43,554 nt of DNA from CAWUKV01 sp963923025 (GCA_963923025.1 CAWUKV010000012.1:1-43554); one strand, 5' to 3'; positions 15,707 to 24,670 are shown, numbered from the stretch's first letter. Made by a program: numbers and translations. Notes: a model not told the origin generated them from the letters alone.

Positions 15707-17287
15707 ATGTATTTAGGACTGCGTTTACGGCGGTGGTTGCGGTTTTGCCTTTTAGTCAGCATGACCTGTTTGCTATTGGTCCGCCCTGGCTTCAGCGCCG
15801 ATCGGATCTATGTGAACTACGGCATCATTGGTCGCTCAATCTCGGTTGAGTCTTTAGAAATTTATGCCCGTACCGGAGAGCTGACGGACGAGCTGGCCAG
15901 CTATAGCCGCTATCTCACCGCCGAACAGCTAGAAGGGCTACGCAACGGCCTGGTCACCCGTGCGGATGTTGATGTGGTGACGGTGTCGCAGTTTCTCTAC
16001 ACCCCCCAGGGTGAGGCTATTTTGGCTGGGCTGGGAGACCTGGTGCAGACGGTAGGCCGTCAAAATGGTGCGAAGGCCCTACGCGGCGCGGTAATTCAGG
16101 CCGCTGCAGACCCGGAAGGGCTCACCGCCATCAATGTGCTGAAGTACTTCCCGACGCGGGGCGTTCGTTTAGATTTGCAGCGGCTGTCGAGTTTGGCATC
16201 AGCTGCGATCACAGCGGTTAACCAAACCCGCGAGGTAACCGCTCAGCTCAAGGAACAGTCTAAACAGGCTGCCCGCGAGAATGCTTTAGACCGGGCCACG
16301 CTACTGTTTCTACCCGGCACTGTCTCTTGGACAAAACAGTCCTACGAGGCAGCCACCCTGCCAACCGATTTATACCTGCCCACAGGAGAGAACGTACCGC
16401 TGGTGGTGATGTCTCACGGGTTGGGTGGCGACCGCAGCACGCTGGCCTATCTGGCGGAACACCTGGCCTCCCACGGGTTTGCGGTTGCGGTGGTCGAGCA
16501 CCCCGGCAGCAGCGAATCGCAGCTGACTGAACTATTTGAAGGACGTGCCAGTGAAGCCGTGACGCCCACGGAAATGGTGCAGCGTCCTCTCGCCATCAGC
16601 AGTCTCTTAGATACACTCGCAGCCGATCCGACACTTCAGAATCGGCTCGATACGGACAACGTTGGCATGCTGGGGCAGTCGCTAGGGGGCTACACCACTC
16701 TGGCGCTAGCGGGGGCGACCCTTAGCCCTACTTCGCTGGCAACAAGCTGCCCGCCCGCACTCTCTCAGCTCAATATTTCGCTGCTGTTGCAGTGCCTGGT
16801 GCCCACGCTGTCGCGGCCGTTTTCTGTGCTGGAAGATGAGCGGGTGAAAAGTGCGATCGCAATTAACCCCCTCGGCAGTGCAGCCTTTAGCGAAACGGGC
16901 TATGCCGATATCGACATTCCCTTAATGATGGTGTCGGGCAGCGACGATACGGTAACCCCAGCACTGGCAGAGCAGGTCCGCCCCTTTAGCTGGCTGACCA
17001 CCGCGCAGCGCTACCTGGCGCTGATCGAAGGCGGCACCCACTTCTCTGCCATTTACAACCCCGATGCGGTGGAGGCAGTTGCCGTACCCGAGGTGGTGGT
17101 GGGTCGCCGTCCCGATTTGGCCCAGCGTTATGTGATGGCTTTGGGACTAGCGTTCTTTGAGACGCATCTCAATCAAGAGACTGACTACAGTGCCTACCTG
17201 ACCTCGGCCTATGCTGAGACTTTGAGTCAGACGGCGTTGCCGCTGTCGCTGGTTAAGTCAGTTGAGCTGGTGGAAGGGGCGGTGTGA
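15707..17287 (+). CDS. Exported alpha/beta hydrolase with DUF1400 N terminus
   Basis: 526 residues. A signal peptide (about 1-32, ending GFSA-DR) sends it to the periplasm. Residues ~33-190 match the cyanobacterial DUF1400 arrangement (YVNYGIIGRSISVESLEIYA at the start). The rest is a PAF-acetylhydrolase/lipase-like alpha/beta hydrolase: oxyanion region VVMSHGLGGD, nucleophile GMLGQSLGGYTT, acid SGSDDTVTP, base GGTHFS. Substrate unknown; an ester or lipid is likely. AGGAG before the ATG at 15707 fixes the start; a longer frame from 15623 is not favoured. It follows devA by 84 bases on the same strand, so it is probably co-transcribed and may process the exported lipid (inference). Confidence 0.85.
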   Translation: MYLGLRLRRWLRFCLLVSMTCLLLVRPGFSADRIYVNYGIIGRSISVESLEIYARTGELTDELASYSRYLTAEQLEGLRNGLVTRADVDVVTVSQFLYTPQGEAILAGLGDLVQTVGRQNGAKALRGAVIQAAADPEGLTAINVLKYFPTRGVRLDLQRLSSLASAAITAVNQTREVTAQLKEQSKQAARENALDRATLLFLPGTVSWTKQSYEAATLPTDLYLPTGENVPLVVMSHGLGGDRSTLAYLAEHLASHGFAVAVVEHPGSSESQLTELFEGRASEAVTPTEMVQRPLAISSLLDTLAADPTLQNRLDTDNVGMLGQSLGGYTTLALAGATLSPTSLATSCPPALSQLNISLLLQCLVPTLSRPFSVLEDERVKSAIAINPLGSAAFSETGYADIDIPLMMVSGSDDTVTPALAEQVRPFSWLTTAQRYLALIEGGTHFSAIYNPDAVEAVAVPEVVVGRRPDLAQRYVMALGLAFFETHLNQETDYSAYLTSAYAETLSQTALPLSLVKSVELVEGAV

Positions 17288-17560
17288 ACAGGGGAAAGGG
17301 AAAGGGATAAATAGGTCAACATCAAACTCTTCTGCAAAGGCTTCTACCAGTCGGGCAATGATTTTCTTGAGCCGCTCATGCTCAGGGGAAGTGGACATTA
17401 GCTCTAGAACACCCTCCAGGTAAGTCATCCGGAGTGCGGGAAACTGGTCAATAAACAGCGCTACCAGGGCATCGTACTGCTGCCAGGTAACGCCCTCTAG
17501 ATGCAGTCGCTGCTCCGCAGCAGGTGGGGCTACATACGGATTAATCAGTGATGCCGTCAT
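17258..17560 (-). pseudogene. 3'-truncated Uma2 (DUF820) endonuclease-like gene
   Basis: The first ~85 residues are a good Uma2 N terminus (RLHLEGVTWQQYDALVALF, then LRMTYLEGVLELMSTSPEHE and ARLVEAFAEEFDVDLF). The frame then leaves the family within a run of GGGAAA-type sequence and stops inside the 3' end of the hydrolase gene on the other strand. Intact members have about 190 residues and end with the catalytic PD-(D/E)xK core, which is missing here. The ATG at 17560 gives 100 residues. It is probably non-functional. Confidence 0.75.
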
Positions 17561-17659
17561 GACCTGCCGCCTCAACTACGAGTCATGGCTATACTATAGC
17601 CTTCGTAGACCGACAGCACGGCCCAGCAGGCTCCTTCTAAGGTCCATTTCAGACGGGTA

Positions 17660-19030
17660 CTAACTGACCGGGTTACAGGCTGTAACGCCCAGCCGTTCTA
17701 GCACCGCCGCTGCCCGAAACAAAACATCCTCCCGATAAGGCCGCGCAATCAGCTGCACCCCCACCGGCAGTTCCCCCGGCAAATGCACGGGCACAGAAAG
17801 AACTGGCAAGCCAATAAACGACAGCGGCTGGGTGTAAAAGCCTAAATGGGGACGAACCAATACCGTTTCGCCATCCAATTCCATCGTCGTCTGATCAATC
17901 AACGGCGCAGGGCAGGGCGTGGTGGGTGCCAATAACAGATCCACCGAGTCAAAAACTTCTCTCACTCGGTCACGATACCAGCGGCGAAAGCGCTGGGCCT
18001 GGATGTACCAGCTACTAGGCATCAGGGCTCCGGCCAAAAAGCGATCGCGCGTTGCCGGGTCAAAGTCTTGCAGCCGGGTCTGTAGTCGGTTCATGTGTAG
18101 CTGACTGCCCTCGCTAGCGGTAATCAGGTAAGCCGCAGCGCGGGCGCGGGCCGACTCGGGCAAGACAACTGTTGCGGTGGCGTTGAGGGCTTGGGTGACC
18201 TGCTGGAAGGCCTGGGTGACGGTGGGGGCCGTACCTTTCGCGAAGTGGTCAGTTGCGATCGCAACTCTCACCCCCTCCAAATCCCCCGACAGATCCGGCA
18301 TCACCCCAGGCCGATCTGTACAGATCGGGTCCCTCGGGTCAGCCCCCTGCATTGCCTCAAACGCCAGCGCCACATCCTGCGCCGACCGAGCAAACGGCCC
18401 CACATGATCCAAACTGCTAGAGAACAAAAACGCCCCCGCCCGCGATAGCCTGCCGTAGGTGGGCTTGAGCCCGTACACCCCACAAAGAGAAGCCGGAACC
18501 CGAATGGACCCATTCGTATCGGACCCCAGCGCCAACGGTACCAGCCCCGCCGCCACTGCCGCCGCTGACCCACCGGAGGAACCCCCGGAGATCCGCGTCG
18601 GGTCGTGGGGGTTAGGTGTTGCCCCATAGTGGCTGTTGACCGTGACAAACCCGTAGGCATACTCGTCCATATTCAGCGCCCCAACCAGAATCGCCCCAGC
18701 AGCCTTGAGGCGGGCAACGGCGGTGGCATCCTGAGGGGCAGGCGGGTCATCCTGGTTGATCTTGGAGCCAGCTAGGGTGGTGATGCCCTGAATATCAAAG
18801 AGATTTTTAACCGCGAAGGGGACACCTGCCAGCGGCCCGACCGACTGGCCCGAAGAGAGTTTTTGATCGACCTCAGCCGCTGCGGCTAAGGCAGAATCGG
18901 CTAGGACGGTGGTAAAGCAGTTGAGCTGTGCGTCTCTTTCTGAAATTTGAGCCAGGGTTGCTTCCACAACAGATTGTGCCGTTACCTCACCCTGCTGAAT
19001 CTGTTGTGCAATAGTTGCCGCAGATGTCAT
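17660..19030 (-). CDS. AtzE family amidohydrolase (amidase-signature enzyme)
   Basis: 456-residue amidase-signature enzyme closest to the AtzE group. The Ser-cisSer-Lys triad is present: Lys75 in PFAVKNLFD, Ser151 in SGGSSGGSAAA, Ser175 in DTNGSIRVPA. In the family AtzE hydrolyses 1-carboxybiuret with AtzG; homologues (HpxY with HpxX) lie in bacterial uric-acid catabolic clusters. Here the upstream gene is the AtzG-like partner, overlapping by 4 bases, and UraH, UraD and a nucleobase-type permease are divergent neighbours. A role in ureide breakdown is therefore likely; the exact substrate is inferred. Confidence 0.88.
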   Translation of the reverse strand: MTSAATIAQQIQQGEVTAQSVVEATLAQISERDAQLNCFTTVLADSALAAAAEVDQKLSSGQSVGPLAGVPFAVKNLFDIQGITTLAGSKINQDDPPAPQDATAVARLKAAGAILVGALNMDEYAYGFVTVNSHYGATPNPHDPTRISGGSSGGSAAAVAAGLVPLALGSDTNGSIRVPASLCGVYGLKPTYGRLSRAGAFLFSSSLDHVGPFARSAQDVALAFEAMQGADPRDPICTDRPGVMPDLSGDLEGVRVAIATDHFAKGTAPTVTQAFQQVTQALNATATVVLPESARARAAAYLITASEGSQLHMNRLQTRLQDFDPATRDRFLAGALMPSSWYIQAQRFRRWYRDRVREVFDSVDLLLAPTTPCPAPLIDQTTMELDGETVLVRPHLGFYTQPLSFIGLPVLSVPVHLPGELPVGVQLIARPYREDVLFRAAAVLERLGVTACNPVS

Positions 19031-19239
19031 GGCTCAAACCTCGGCGCAGATTCCAGGTCGTCCGGTAGGGGAAAGTCGAGGACGGGTTGGGCGATGGCCT
19101 GCACCTGCTCAAAGTTTTTAACCACACCCGCCATCTGCTCGGGGGGCACAGTTAACCCCAACAGCTTGAGCGTTTCGGTCACATAGCGACTGGCATCGAA
19201 AGGGGCAGTATCGGCAGGCGGGCGGGCAGAGTCTGACAT
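19027..19239 (-). CDS. AtzG-like (DUF4089) small subunit
   Basis: 70-residue helical protein of the AtzG/DUF4089 type (…FDASRYVTETLKLLGLTV, PPEQMAGVVKNFEQVQAIA, DFPLPDD). AtzG binds and stabilises AtzE as a small subunit, in the manner of GatC with GatA. Its stop codon overlaps the start of the AtzE-like gene by 4 bases, so translation is coupled and stoichiometric complex formation is expected. No strong ribosome binding site precedes its ATG. It is divergent from uraH across 111 bases. Confidence 0.85.
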   Translation of the reverse strand: MSDSARPPADTAPFDASRYVTETLKLLGLTVPPEQMAGVVKNFEQVQAIAQPVLDFPLPDDLESAPRFEP

Positions 19240-19350
19240 CGTTGTCTATGGGAGAAGAAGTGTTGAGCAGCATCGCATCGTTGGGTCTGCCAAAGTTTAC
19301 ACTTGAGGGCACAACTTCGGACCCGCACGACTTAGATTTCTAGAGCTTCT

Positions 19351-19704
19351 ATGACCGGCTATCTGACAACTCACGTGCTTGATACTGCCAACGGCTGTCC
19401 GGCGGCGGGGCTTGCTATTAGCCTGTGGCGCATGGACGAGTCCCCAACTCAGCTTAAGCAGGTGACGACCAACGCCGATGGGAGAACGGACGGACCGCTG
19501 TTGCAGGATGTAGAATTTGTCCCCGGTACCTACGAGCTGCGGTTTGCGGTGGGAGACTACTTTCGGTCTCGCTCGGCGGACCTGCCGGATCCGCCTTTTT
19601 TAAACATTGTGCCGCTCAGGTTTGGTATTGCCGAGGCCGAGGCGCACTACCATGTACCGCTACTGTGCTCGCCCTGGAGCTACAGCACCTATCGGGGAAG
19701 CTAA
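19351..19704 (+). CDS. uraH: 5-Hydroxyisourate hydrolase
   Basis: Transthyretin-related enzyme, second step of uric acid degradation: 5-hydroxyisourate to OHCU. The 117 residues are full length. Family signatures are all present: His8 in LTTHVLD, Arg45 in GRTDGP, His101 in HYHVPLL, and the C-terminal tetrapeptide YRGS. No signal or peroxisomal-type targeting is present, so it is cytosolic. Its stop overlaps the uraD start (TAATG). Confidence 0.95.
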   Translation: MTGYLTTHVLDTANGCPAAGLAISLWRMDESPTQLKQVTTNADGRTDGPLLQDVEFVPGTYELRFAVGDYFRSRSADLPDPPFLNIVPLRFGIAEAEAHYHVPLLCSPWSYSTYRGS

Positions 19705-20198
19705 TGCTGACGATTGCCGCCGTAAACCCGATGAGTCAGGCCGAGTTTGTCGAGCAGTTTGGGGCCGTGTTTGAAGAGACACCTGCGATCGCACATCAAA
19801 CCTGGACCCAACGTCCCTTTGCTGACGTTGCCGACCTCCACCAAAAGATGGTGGCCGTGGTGGATCAGCTTTCGCCTGACGAGCAGCTGGCCCTGATTCA
19901 AGCCCACCCCGACCTGGGTAGCCGCGCCCAAATGGCCGATGCCTCTGTACAAGAGCAGACAGGGGCCGGGCTGACGCAGCTCAGCGCTTCAGAATACGAA
20001 CGGTTCCAGCTCCTGAACAGTGCCTACAAAGCAAAATTTGGTTTCCCTTTTATCCTCGCGGTCAAAGGCCACACCAAAGCCAGCATCCTAGCCGCGTTTG
20101 AAACCCGCCTGCAAAACAGCAGTGAGGCCGAGCGCACCCAAGCCCTGGCAGAAATTGCTCAAATTGCTCGGTTTCGCCTGGAAGCTTTAGTCGAATAA
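19704..20198 (+). CDS. uraD: OHCU decarboxylase
   Basis: Converts 2-oxo-4-hydroxy-4-carboxy-5-ureidoimidazoline (OHCU) to (S)-allantoin, after UraH. 164 residues, helical, with the conserved AHPDLGSR (His68), an acidic residue in SVQEQTGAGL (about 84), and YKAKFGFPFI followed by AVKGH. The ATG at 19704 shares an A with the uraH stop, giving a tightly coupled pair. A longer in-frame start at 19665 would lie inside uraH. Urate oxidase (first step) and allantoinase (next step) are not in this window. Confidence 0.95.
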   Translation: MLTIAAVNPMSQAEFVEQFGAVFEETPAIAHQTWTQRPFADVADLHQKMVAVVDQLSPDEQLALIQAHPDLGSRAQMADASVQEQTGAGLTQLSASEYERFQLLNSAYKAKFGFPFILAVKGHTKASILAAFETRLQNSSEAERTQALAEIAQIARFRLEALVE

Positions 20199-20457
20199 GC
20201 CGTTTCGTTCAGCTCCCTGGGTTGGACAAGCTGCGACAAAGCCCCGCGCCTCAAATCTATTCAAAGCATTATTTATTCAAATAAAGAAAAATAAACTTTA
20301 GCAAGGCCCGTTGCTAAAGATACGAAGCCCATCCGTGAAAAGCCTTATAAGTGGATTTAGACGCTGACGTCCCCCGATCAGTTTCTGCCTGCGGGTCTTG
20401 GTTTCCTAATGAGCTGGCCCGTTAGCGTTTCGATCCCCTGAAAGGAAGCTTTATCGT
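20199..20457. promoter_or_regulatory. Leader of the NCS1 permease gene
   Basis: A-rich sequence, then the inverted repeat at 20296-20319, then about 120 bases of mixed sequence ending in AAGGAAG ten bases before the permease ATG. The length and its position before a nucleobase transporter gene suggest regulation, but I could not match a known riboswitch. Confidence 0.4.
20296..20319. promoter_or_regulatory. Perfect inverted repeat upstream of the permease
   Basis: CTTTAGCAA and TTGCTAAAG flank a 6-base spacer (GGCCCG), with an A-rich run before it. On the plus strand no U-tract follows, so it is more likely an operator for a dimeric regulator than a terminator of uraD. Read on the minus strand it would be followed by a T-rich run, but no minus-strand gene ends here. 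Confidence 0.5.
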
Positions 20458-21747
20458 ATGTCACTCTCTACCGAACCTAGGGTCGCCACTGGTGCGGCCA
20501 CTGAGGACTACCCCCTAAGTCCTGTACCGCTGTCGGCCCGAAAACCCTTCTGGTCCCTGTCGCTACTGCTAATGGGGTTTGCCCTCACCTCAACGACGCT
20601 GTTTGCTGGCGGCAGCCTTGGCCCGGCCTTCAGCTTTCCGCAGCTATTGGGGCTAATTCTCTTTGGCAACCTCATCCTTGGCGTCTACTGTGCGGCGCTG
20701 GCCTACATTGCCTGCCAGTCCGGACTCACCACGGTGCTAATGGCACGGTTTAGCTTTGGCGACCTGGGGTCGCGCTGGGTCGATTTCATCATGGGTGCAA
20801 CCCAAATTGGCTGGTACGCCTTCACCACAGCCATTGTGGTACAGGTGCTGCTCAGCCTATTCGGCGTAGAGAGCGGCGGCATCTTGTACTTTTTGCTGGT
20901 GTTCTTCTTTAACTACGCCTTTTGTGCCACGGCCTACATTGGCTATCGGGCCATCGACTGGCTCAGTCGCCTGGCCGTACCGGCCATGCTGATTTTGGTG
21001 GCGATTAGTTTGGCGTTAGCCGCTGGAGACTTCGGCAGCGCGTCGCTACCGGTTCCCACAGGGGAGCTGTCTACGGGCACTGCCCTGGCGATTATCATTG
21101 GCTCCTTTGTCTCGGGTGGTACCCAATCTACCAACTGGAGCCGGTTTGCGGACTCTCCTAAAAACGCCGTCGTCTCGACCCTGTGTGCGTTCTTCTTCGT
21201 CAATGGTCTGCTGGTGTTTGCCGGGGCATTCTGCACACTGGTGTATGGGTCGGAGGATTTGATTCAGGCCATGTCTACCCAGGGCATTTTGGCTGGGGGC
21301 GTAATACTGCTGATTCTCAACGTGTGGACCACGCAAGACAACACTATCTATGCCTTCTCGGTAGCGGCCTCTAACATGTTCCGCACCACCAAACGCCACG
21401 CGTTCGTGTTGGGTGGGGCGACCCTGGCGCTGGTGCTAACGCTGTCGGGCATTTACGAGCTGTTGCCGACCTATCTCATCTTTTTGGGGACGGTGATTCC
21501 CCCGGTGGGCGGCATTATCATGGTGGACTTTTGGTATAACCACGGTGGCCGCTTCCCCAAGCTGACCTCGCGGCTGCCTGCCTTTAACCTGGCTGGCGTA
21601 ATTGCCTATGTGCTGGGTTCTATTGTGGCCTACGTAACGGGCAATGCCGGGATTGGCGTCGGCCCTGTTAACGGCATTCTGACGGCAGCGGTGCTGTATG
21701 GCATCCTGTGCCGGGTGCTGCCCCAGCCCAGTCGTACGGTTCTGTAA
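20458..21747 (+). CDS. NCS1-family purine/cytosine permease (CodB-like)
   Basis: Inner-membrane transporter of the nucleobase:cation symporter-1 family. 429 residues, about 12 membrane helices, with a polar N terminus of ~30 residues (…LSPVPLSARKPFWSLS). Visible family features are GGSLGPAFSF in the first helix region, GTQSTNWSRFADSPKNAV after helix 6 and NVWTTQDNTIYAF in helix 8. Relatives import cytosine, allantoin, uracil or hydantoins. Next to UraH/UraD and AtzE/G the substrate is likely a purine breakdown product such as urate, allantoin or a nucleobase (inference). The stop codon directly abuts the stop of the convergent CoA-binding gene. Confidence 0.9.
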   Translation: MSLSTEPRVATGAATEDYPLSPVPLSARKPFWSLSLLLMGFALTSTTLFAGGSLGPAFSFPQLLGLILFGNLILGVYCAALAYIACQSGLTTVLMARFSFGDLGSRWVDFIMGATQIGWYAFTTAIVVQVLLSLFGVESGGILYFLLVFFFNYAFCATAYIGYRAIDWLSRLAVPAMLILVAISLALAAGDFGSASLPVPTGELSTGTALAIIIGSFVSGGTQSTNWSRFADSPKNAVVSTLCAFFFVNGLLVFAGAFCTLVYGSEDLIQAMSTQGILAGGVILLILNVWTTQDNTIYAFSVAASNMFRTTKRHAFVLGGATLALVLTLSGIYELLPTYLIFLGTVIPPVGGIIMVDFWYNHGGRFPKLTSRLPAFNLAGVIAYVLGSIVAYVTGNAGIGVGPVNGILTAAVLYGILCRVLPQPSRTVL

Positions 21748-22227
21748 TCAGCCAAACCACTTTTGATGCTCAATTTTGATGCAGGCGTCCATCACCGTTT
21801 GGATGCCTGCATCGTTGAGTGTTTGGGCGACGGCAGCGTCGACAATGTCGAGCTGGGTCCAAACACATGCAGGTAGGGGGGAAAGGGCAAGCACGTCAGT
21901 TGCGATCGCGCTTAAAAATTCACTCCGACGAAAGACGTTGACAATGTCAATAGGCCCCGGCACCGCTTGCAACGTGGGGTAGCAGGGCGCTCCGTCAATT
22001 TGGCTGAGGACTGGGTTCACCGGGTAAACGGCATACCCCTGATGCCTCAAATACTGCGCCACCTGATAGCTGGCACGGTGGGGCTTATGCGAATGGCCCA
22101 CCACCGCAATGGTTTTGGCTGTAGAGAGAATCTGTCGGATGTGGTCCGGTTGTGCGAAGGGCTCGGCTGATGACCTGCTGGGGCGCGGGCCAGTGCTGCC
22201 AAGAGTGTGGTAATCGTGAGATGTCAT
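21748..22227 (-). CDS. CoA-binding domain protein (YccU-like)
   Basis: 159 residues, nearly all one Rossmann-type CoA_binding domain: TIAVVGHSHKPHRASYQVA (nucleotide loop), GYAVYPVNPVLSQIDGAPCY, then IDIVNVFRRSEFL and MDACIKIEHQKW. The N-terminal ~30 residues are Ser/Pro-rich and variable. The family binds CoA or acyl-CoA; its reaction is unknown. It ends back-to-back with the permease with no spacer, and starts divergently from yjbQ, 48 bases away. Confidence 0.88.
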   Translation of the reverse strand: MTSHDYHTLGSTGPRPSRSSAEPFAQPDHIRQILSTAKTIAVVGHSHKPHRASYQVAQYLRHQGYAVYPVNPVLSQIDGAPCYPTLQAVPGPIDIVNVFRRSEFLSAIATDVLALSPLPACVWTQLDIVDAAVAQTLNDAGIQTVMDACIKIEHQKWFG

Positions 22228-22275
22228 AGGTTCTGCCTCTGGCTGCTGGTCTCTTGAGCCCGTACGAAAATTCTT

Positions 22276-22722
22276 ATGAAAATTCTATCTACCCTGCTGC
22301 ACCTCGACACCCATACCGACATTGAGTTCATTAACGTCACCGAACAGGTGCAGCAGCAGGTCACCCAAAGCGGTGTGCAGCAGGGGCATGCCCTGGTCTT
22401 TTCTTGCCATACCACCACAGCCCTAGTGGTCAACGAACACGAAGAACGGCTGCTGGTAGATATCAAAGCCTATCTGAAAAAGCTGGCTCCGCCAGAGGAC
22501 CGCTACCTGCACAACGACCTGCATTTGCGGGTGGTGCCGCCCAATGAGCCGATGAATGCCCATTCTCACCTAATGGCGATAACGCTCAGCAATAGCGAGT
22601 TTATACCTATCGTCGATGGCAAACTGGCACTAGGAACTTACCAAGCCATTATGCTGGTGGAGCTAGACGGCCCCCGTCAGCGGCGGCTACAGGTCCAGGT
22701 TTCGGGCATTGGGGCCACCTAA
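22276..22722 (+). CDS. YjbQ/UPF0047 family protein
   Basis: 148 residues, full length for the family, which is annotated as secondary thiamine-phosphate synthase. Conserved pieces are SCHTTTALVVNEHEERL, HNDLHLR, NAHSHLMA and the C-terminal GTYQAIMLVELDGPRQRR. The histidines likely bind metal. Weak thiamine-phosphate synthase activity has been reported for the E. coli member, and its true role is unsettled. No thiamine gene is nearby. Confidence 0.9.
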   Translation: MKILSTLLHLDTHTDIEFINVTEQVQQQVTQSGVQQGHALVFSCHTTTALVVNEHEERLLVDIKAYLKKLAPPEDRYLHNDLHLRVVPPNEPMNAHSHLMAITLSNSEFIPIVDGKLALGTYQAIMLVELDGPRQRRLQVQVSGIGAT

Positions 22723-22882
22723 TGTTTGGCATCACGGACTCGACGCTTCCACTGACCCCGTGGGGGCTGCCCCGCTCGTGGTCCCACGTAATGGCAGGAG
22801 TGTCACAATCCTTAGTTTTAGCGATGGCGCAGCAGCGCACGATTGTCACGATGGAACAGTAACTTCGTGATGTAATTTCTGC

Positions 22883-24568
22883 ATGGCTCAAGTTTTACTG
22901 GTGGACGATGAACCACAGATTCGAGACAGCCTAGCAGAACTGCTTGAACTGAACCGCTTTTCTGTGGACGTAGCGGCTAACGGGCGCATCGGCGTTGAAC
23001 TGGCCCAGGCTCAGCCCCCCGATATTGTTGTTTGCGATATCAACATGCCGGAACTCGACGGCTATGGCCTGCTGACAGAGTTACGGGCGCAGGCCGAGAC
23101 AGCCTTGATTCCAATTATCTTTTTGACGGCAAGGGGAGATTACGCGTCGCTGCGTCAGGGCATGACTCTGGGCGCAGACGACTACCTAGCCAAGCCGGTA
23201 GAGCCCCAGGAACTGGTGGCCGCGATTAACGCGCAGCTCAAGAAGCGATCGCAGCTCAGCCAGCACTACCAGGCCAGCTGCCCAACCCCACAGAATGTTG
23301 ACAGTCTCACGGGGCTGCCCAACCTACTGACGCTAGAGTCGCAGTTCTATCAGTCCCTAGAAGCATCCCCCAACACTTGCCATCGGCTCACCCTATTCAA
23401 GCTCGACAACTACACGCAACTGAGTGAATCGTTTGGGCATGTATTTAGCAATCAGGTGTTAAAAGCGCTGGCCAAGCGGCTGCAGCAGTGGCAAGACGCA
23501 TCGGTTAAGGGGCTGGCCTACATTGGCTCGGAACGGTTTGTGATGCTGACCGCATCCAGCGGAGATGCCGTCTGCGAACCCCAGGTTAACCCAGACCTAA
23601 AGCATCAGCTATCTGCCCCCATTAACATCAGCAACCACGAGGTTGAGCCTGACTTAGTCTGGCGAACAACAACCGTCCTCGGCGGGAACGACTTTAACCA
23701 ATGTCTGCTGCGGGTGATGAAGCTACCCAAGCGTCACCATTCTGCGATTAAAGAAGCCTCCCTATCGGCCTCCTGGGCCACTCGCCTCAAACAAGCGCTC
23801 AAGAACGATGAGTTTGAGCTAAACTTTCAGCCCCAGGTTGACCTGAAAACAGGCCAGGTGATTGGGGCAGAGGTGCTACTGCGGTGGCATTCCCCCAGCG
23901 GACCTGTTTCACCCGCCGTATTCATTCCGGCAGCCGAAGAGAATGACCTGATTATCCCTGTTGGAGAATGGGTACTACACAACGCCTGCCAGCAGATGCG
24001 ACAGTGGCACCAGCGCGACTTGTTTGCCCTGACGCTGGCGATAAATCTGTCGGCTAAGCAGCTGCAGCGGGATGATTTTCGGCAGCGGCTAATCGAAACG
24101 GTTGAGCACTATAGCGTCAGTCCGGCGTTGATTGACCTAGAGCTGACCGAAAGTGTATTGGTCACCCAAACCGAGAGCGTGAGCCAACTGTTACAAGACC
24201 TACAAGAGGTAGGCTTTAGCGTGGCCATAGACGACTTTGGCACGGGTTACTCATCGCTGGGTTACCTACAACAGCTGCCCATCAACATTCTCAAAATTGA
24301 CAAATGCTTTGTCCGAGATCTAAACAAGAATACGGGCAACATGGTCATCGTCAAAGCCATTACCGAAATGGCCCACGGACTGAACATTAACACCATTGCC
24401 GAAGGGGTTGAGACTGCTGAAGAACTGGCAGTCCTACAACAGCTCAACTGTGAGGCCATGCAGGGCTATCTGTACAGTCCGCCCCTATCGGTCAAAGATT
24501 TTGAGCAGCTCTTGGTCAGCGAGAAAGAGAAAAGAGGGTTAATTGTCGGTAGCTGTAGTAGTCGTTAG
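22883..24568 (+). CDS. Response regulator with degenerate GGDEF and EAL domains
   Basis: 561 residues. The receiver (1-120) is intact: Asp8/Asp9, phospho-acceptor Asp52 in VCDINMPELDGYG, and Lys in YLAKPVEP. The GGDEF-like region (about 130-290) keeps LTGLPN but has GSERF in place of GGDEF, so diguanylate cyclase activity is unlikely. The EAL domain (about 305-550) has the metal and catalytic set: EVLLRW, INLSAKQL, ELTESVL, IDDFGTGYSSLGYL, LKIDKCF, AEGVET, QGYLYSPP. It should be a phosphorylation-controlled cyclic-di-GMP phosphodiesterase. No cognate kinase is adjacent; a long gap precedes it. Confidence 0.92.
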   Translation: MAQVLLVDDEPQIRDSLAELLELNRFSVDVAANGRIGVELAQAQPPDIVVCDINMPELDGYGLLTELRAQAETALIPIIFLTARGDYASLRQGMTLGADDYLAKPVEPQELVAAINAQLKKRSQLSQHYQASCPTPQNVDSLTGLPNLLTLESQFYQSLEASPNTCHRLTLFKLDNYTQLSESFGHVFSNQVLKALAKRLQQWQDASVKGLAYIGSERFVMLTASSGDAVCEPQVNPDLKHQLSAPINISNHEVEPDLVWRTTTVLGGNDFNQCLLRVMKLPKRHHSAIKEASLSASWATRLKQALKNDEFELNFQPQVDLKTGQVIGAEVLLRWHSPSGPVSPAVFIPAAEENDLIIPVGEWVLHNACQQMRQWHQRDLFALTLAINLSAKQLQRDDFRQRLIETVEHYSVSPALIDLELTESVLVTQTESVSQLLQDLQEVGFSVAIDDFGTGYSSLGYLQQLPINILKIDKCFVRDLNKNTGNMVIVKAITEMAHGLNINTIAEGVETAEELAVLQQLNCEAMQGYLYSPPLSVKDFEQLLVSEKEKRGLIVGSCSSR

Positions 24569-24582
24569 CTGTGTAATACCCA

Positions 24583-24670
24583 GCGTAGGTTGGGTTAGGC
24601 TTTGCCGTAACCCAACGCCTTAATGAGCCTTGAGTATTGGGTCACGCTTCGCTCAACCCAACCTTCCAGC
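24583..24670. repeat. TTGGGTT-type dispersed double hairpin
   Basis: GTTGGGTT (24589-24596) pairs with AACCCAAC (24609-24616), and TTGGGT (24637-24642) pairs with the ACCCAA around 24657, with CACGCTTCGCTCA between. The same TTGGGTT-acgcttcgctc-AACCCAA hairpin occurs at 29321-29349, and single arms at 28094 and 30098. It is a common bacterial intergenic repeat. These copies surround the accessory region. Confidence 0.75.

Noticed and set aside
20320..20457. Purine-type riboswitch (TATAA and TTTCTGCC near the permease)
   Set aside because: The spacing and the conserved loop sequences of the purine aptamer do not match.
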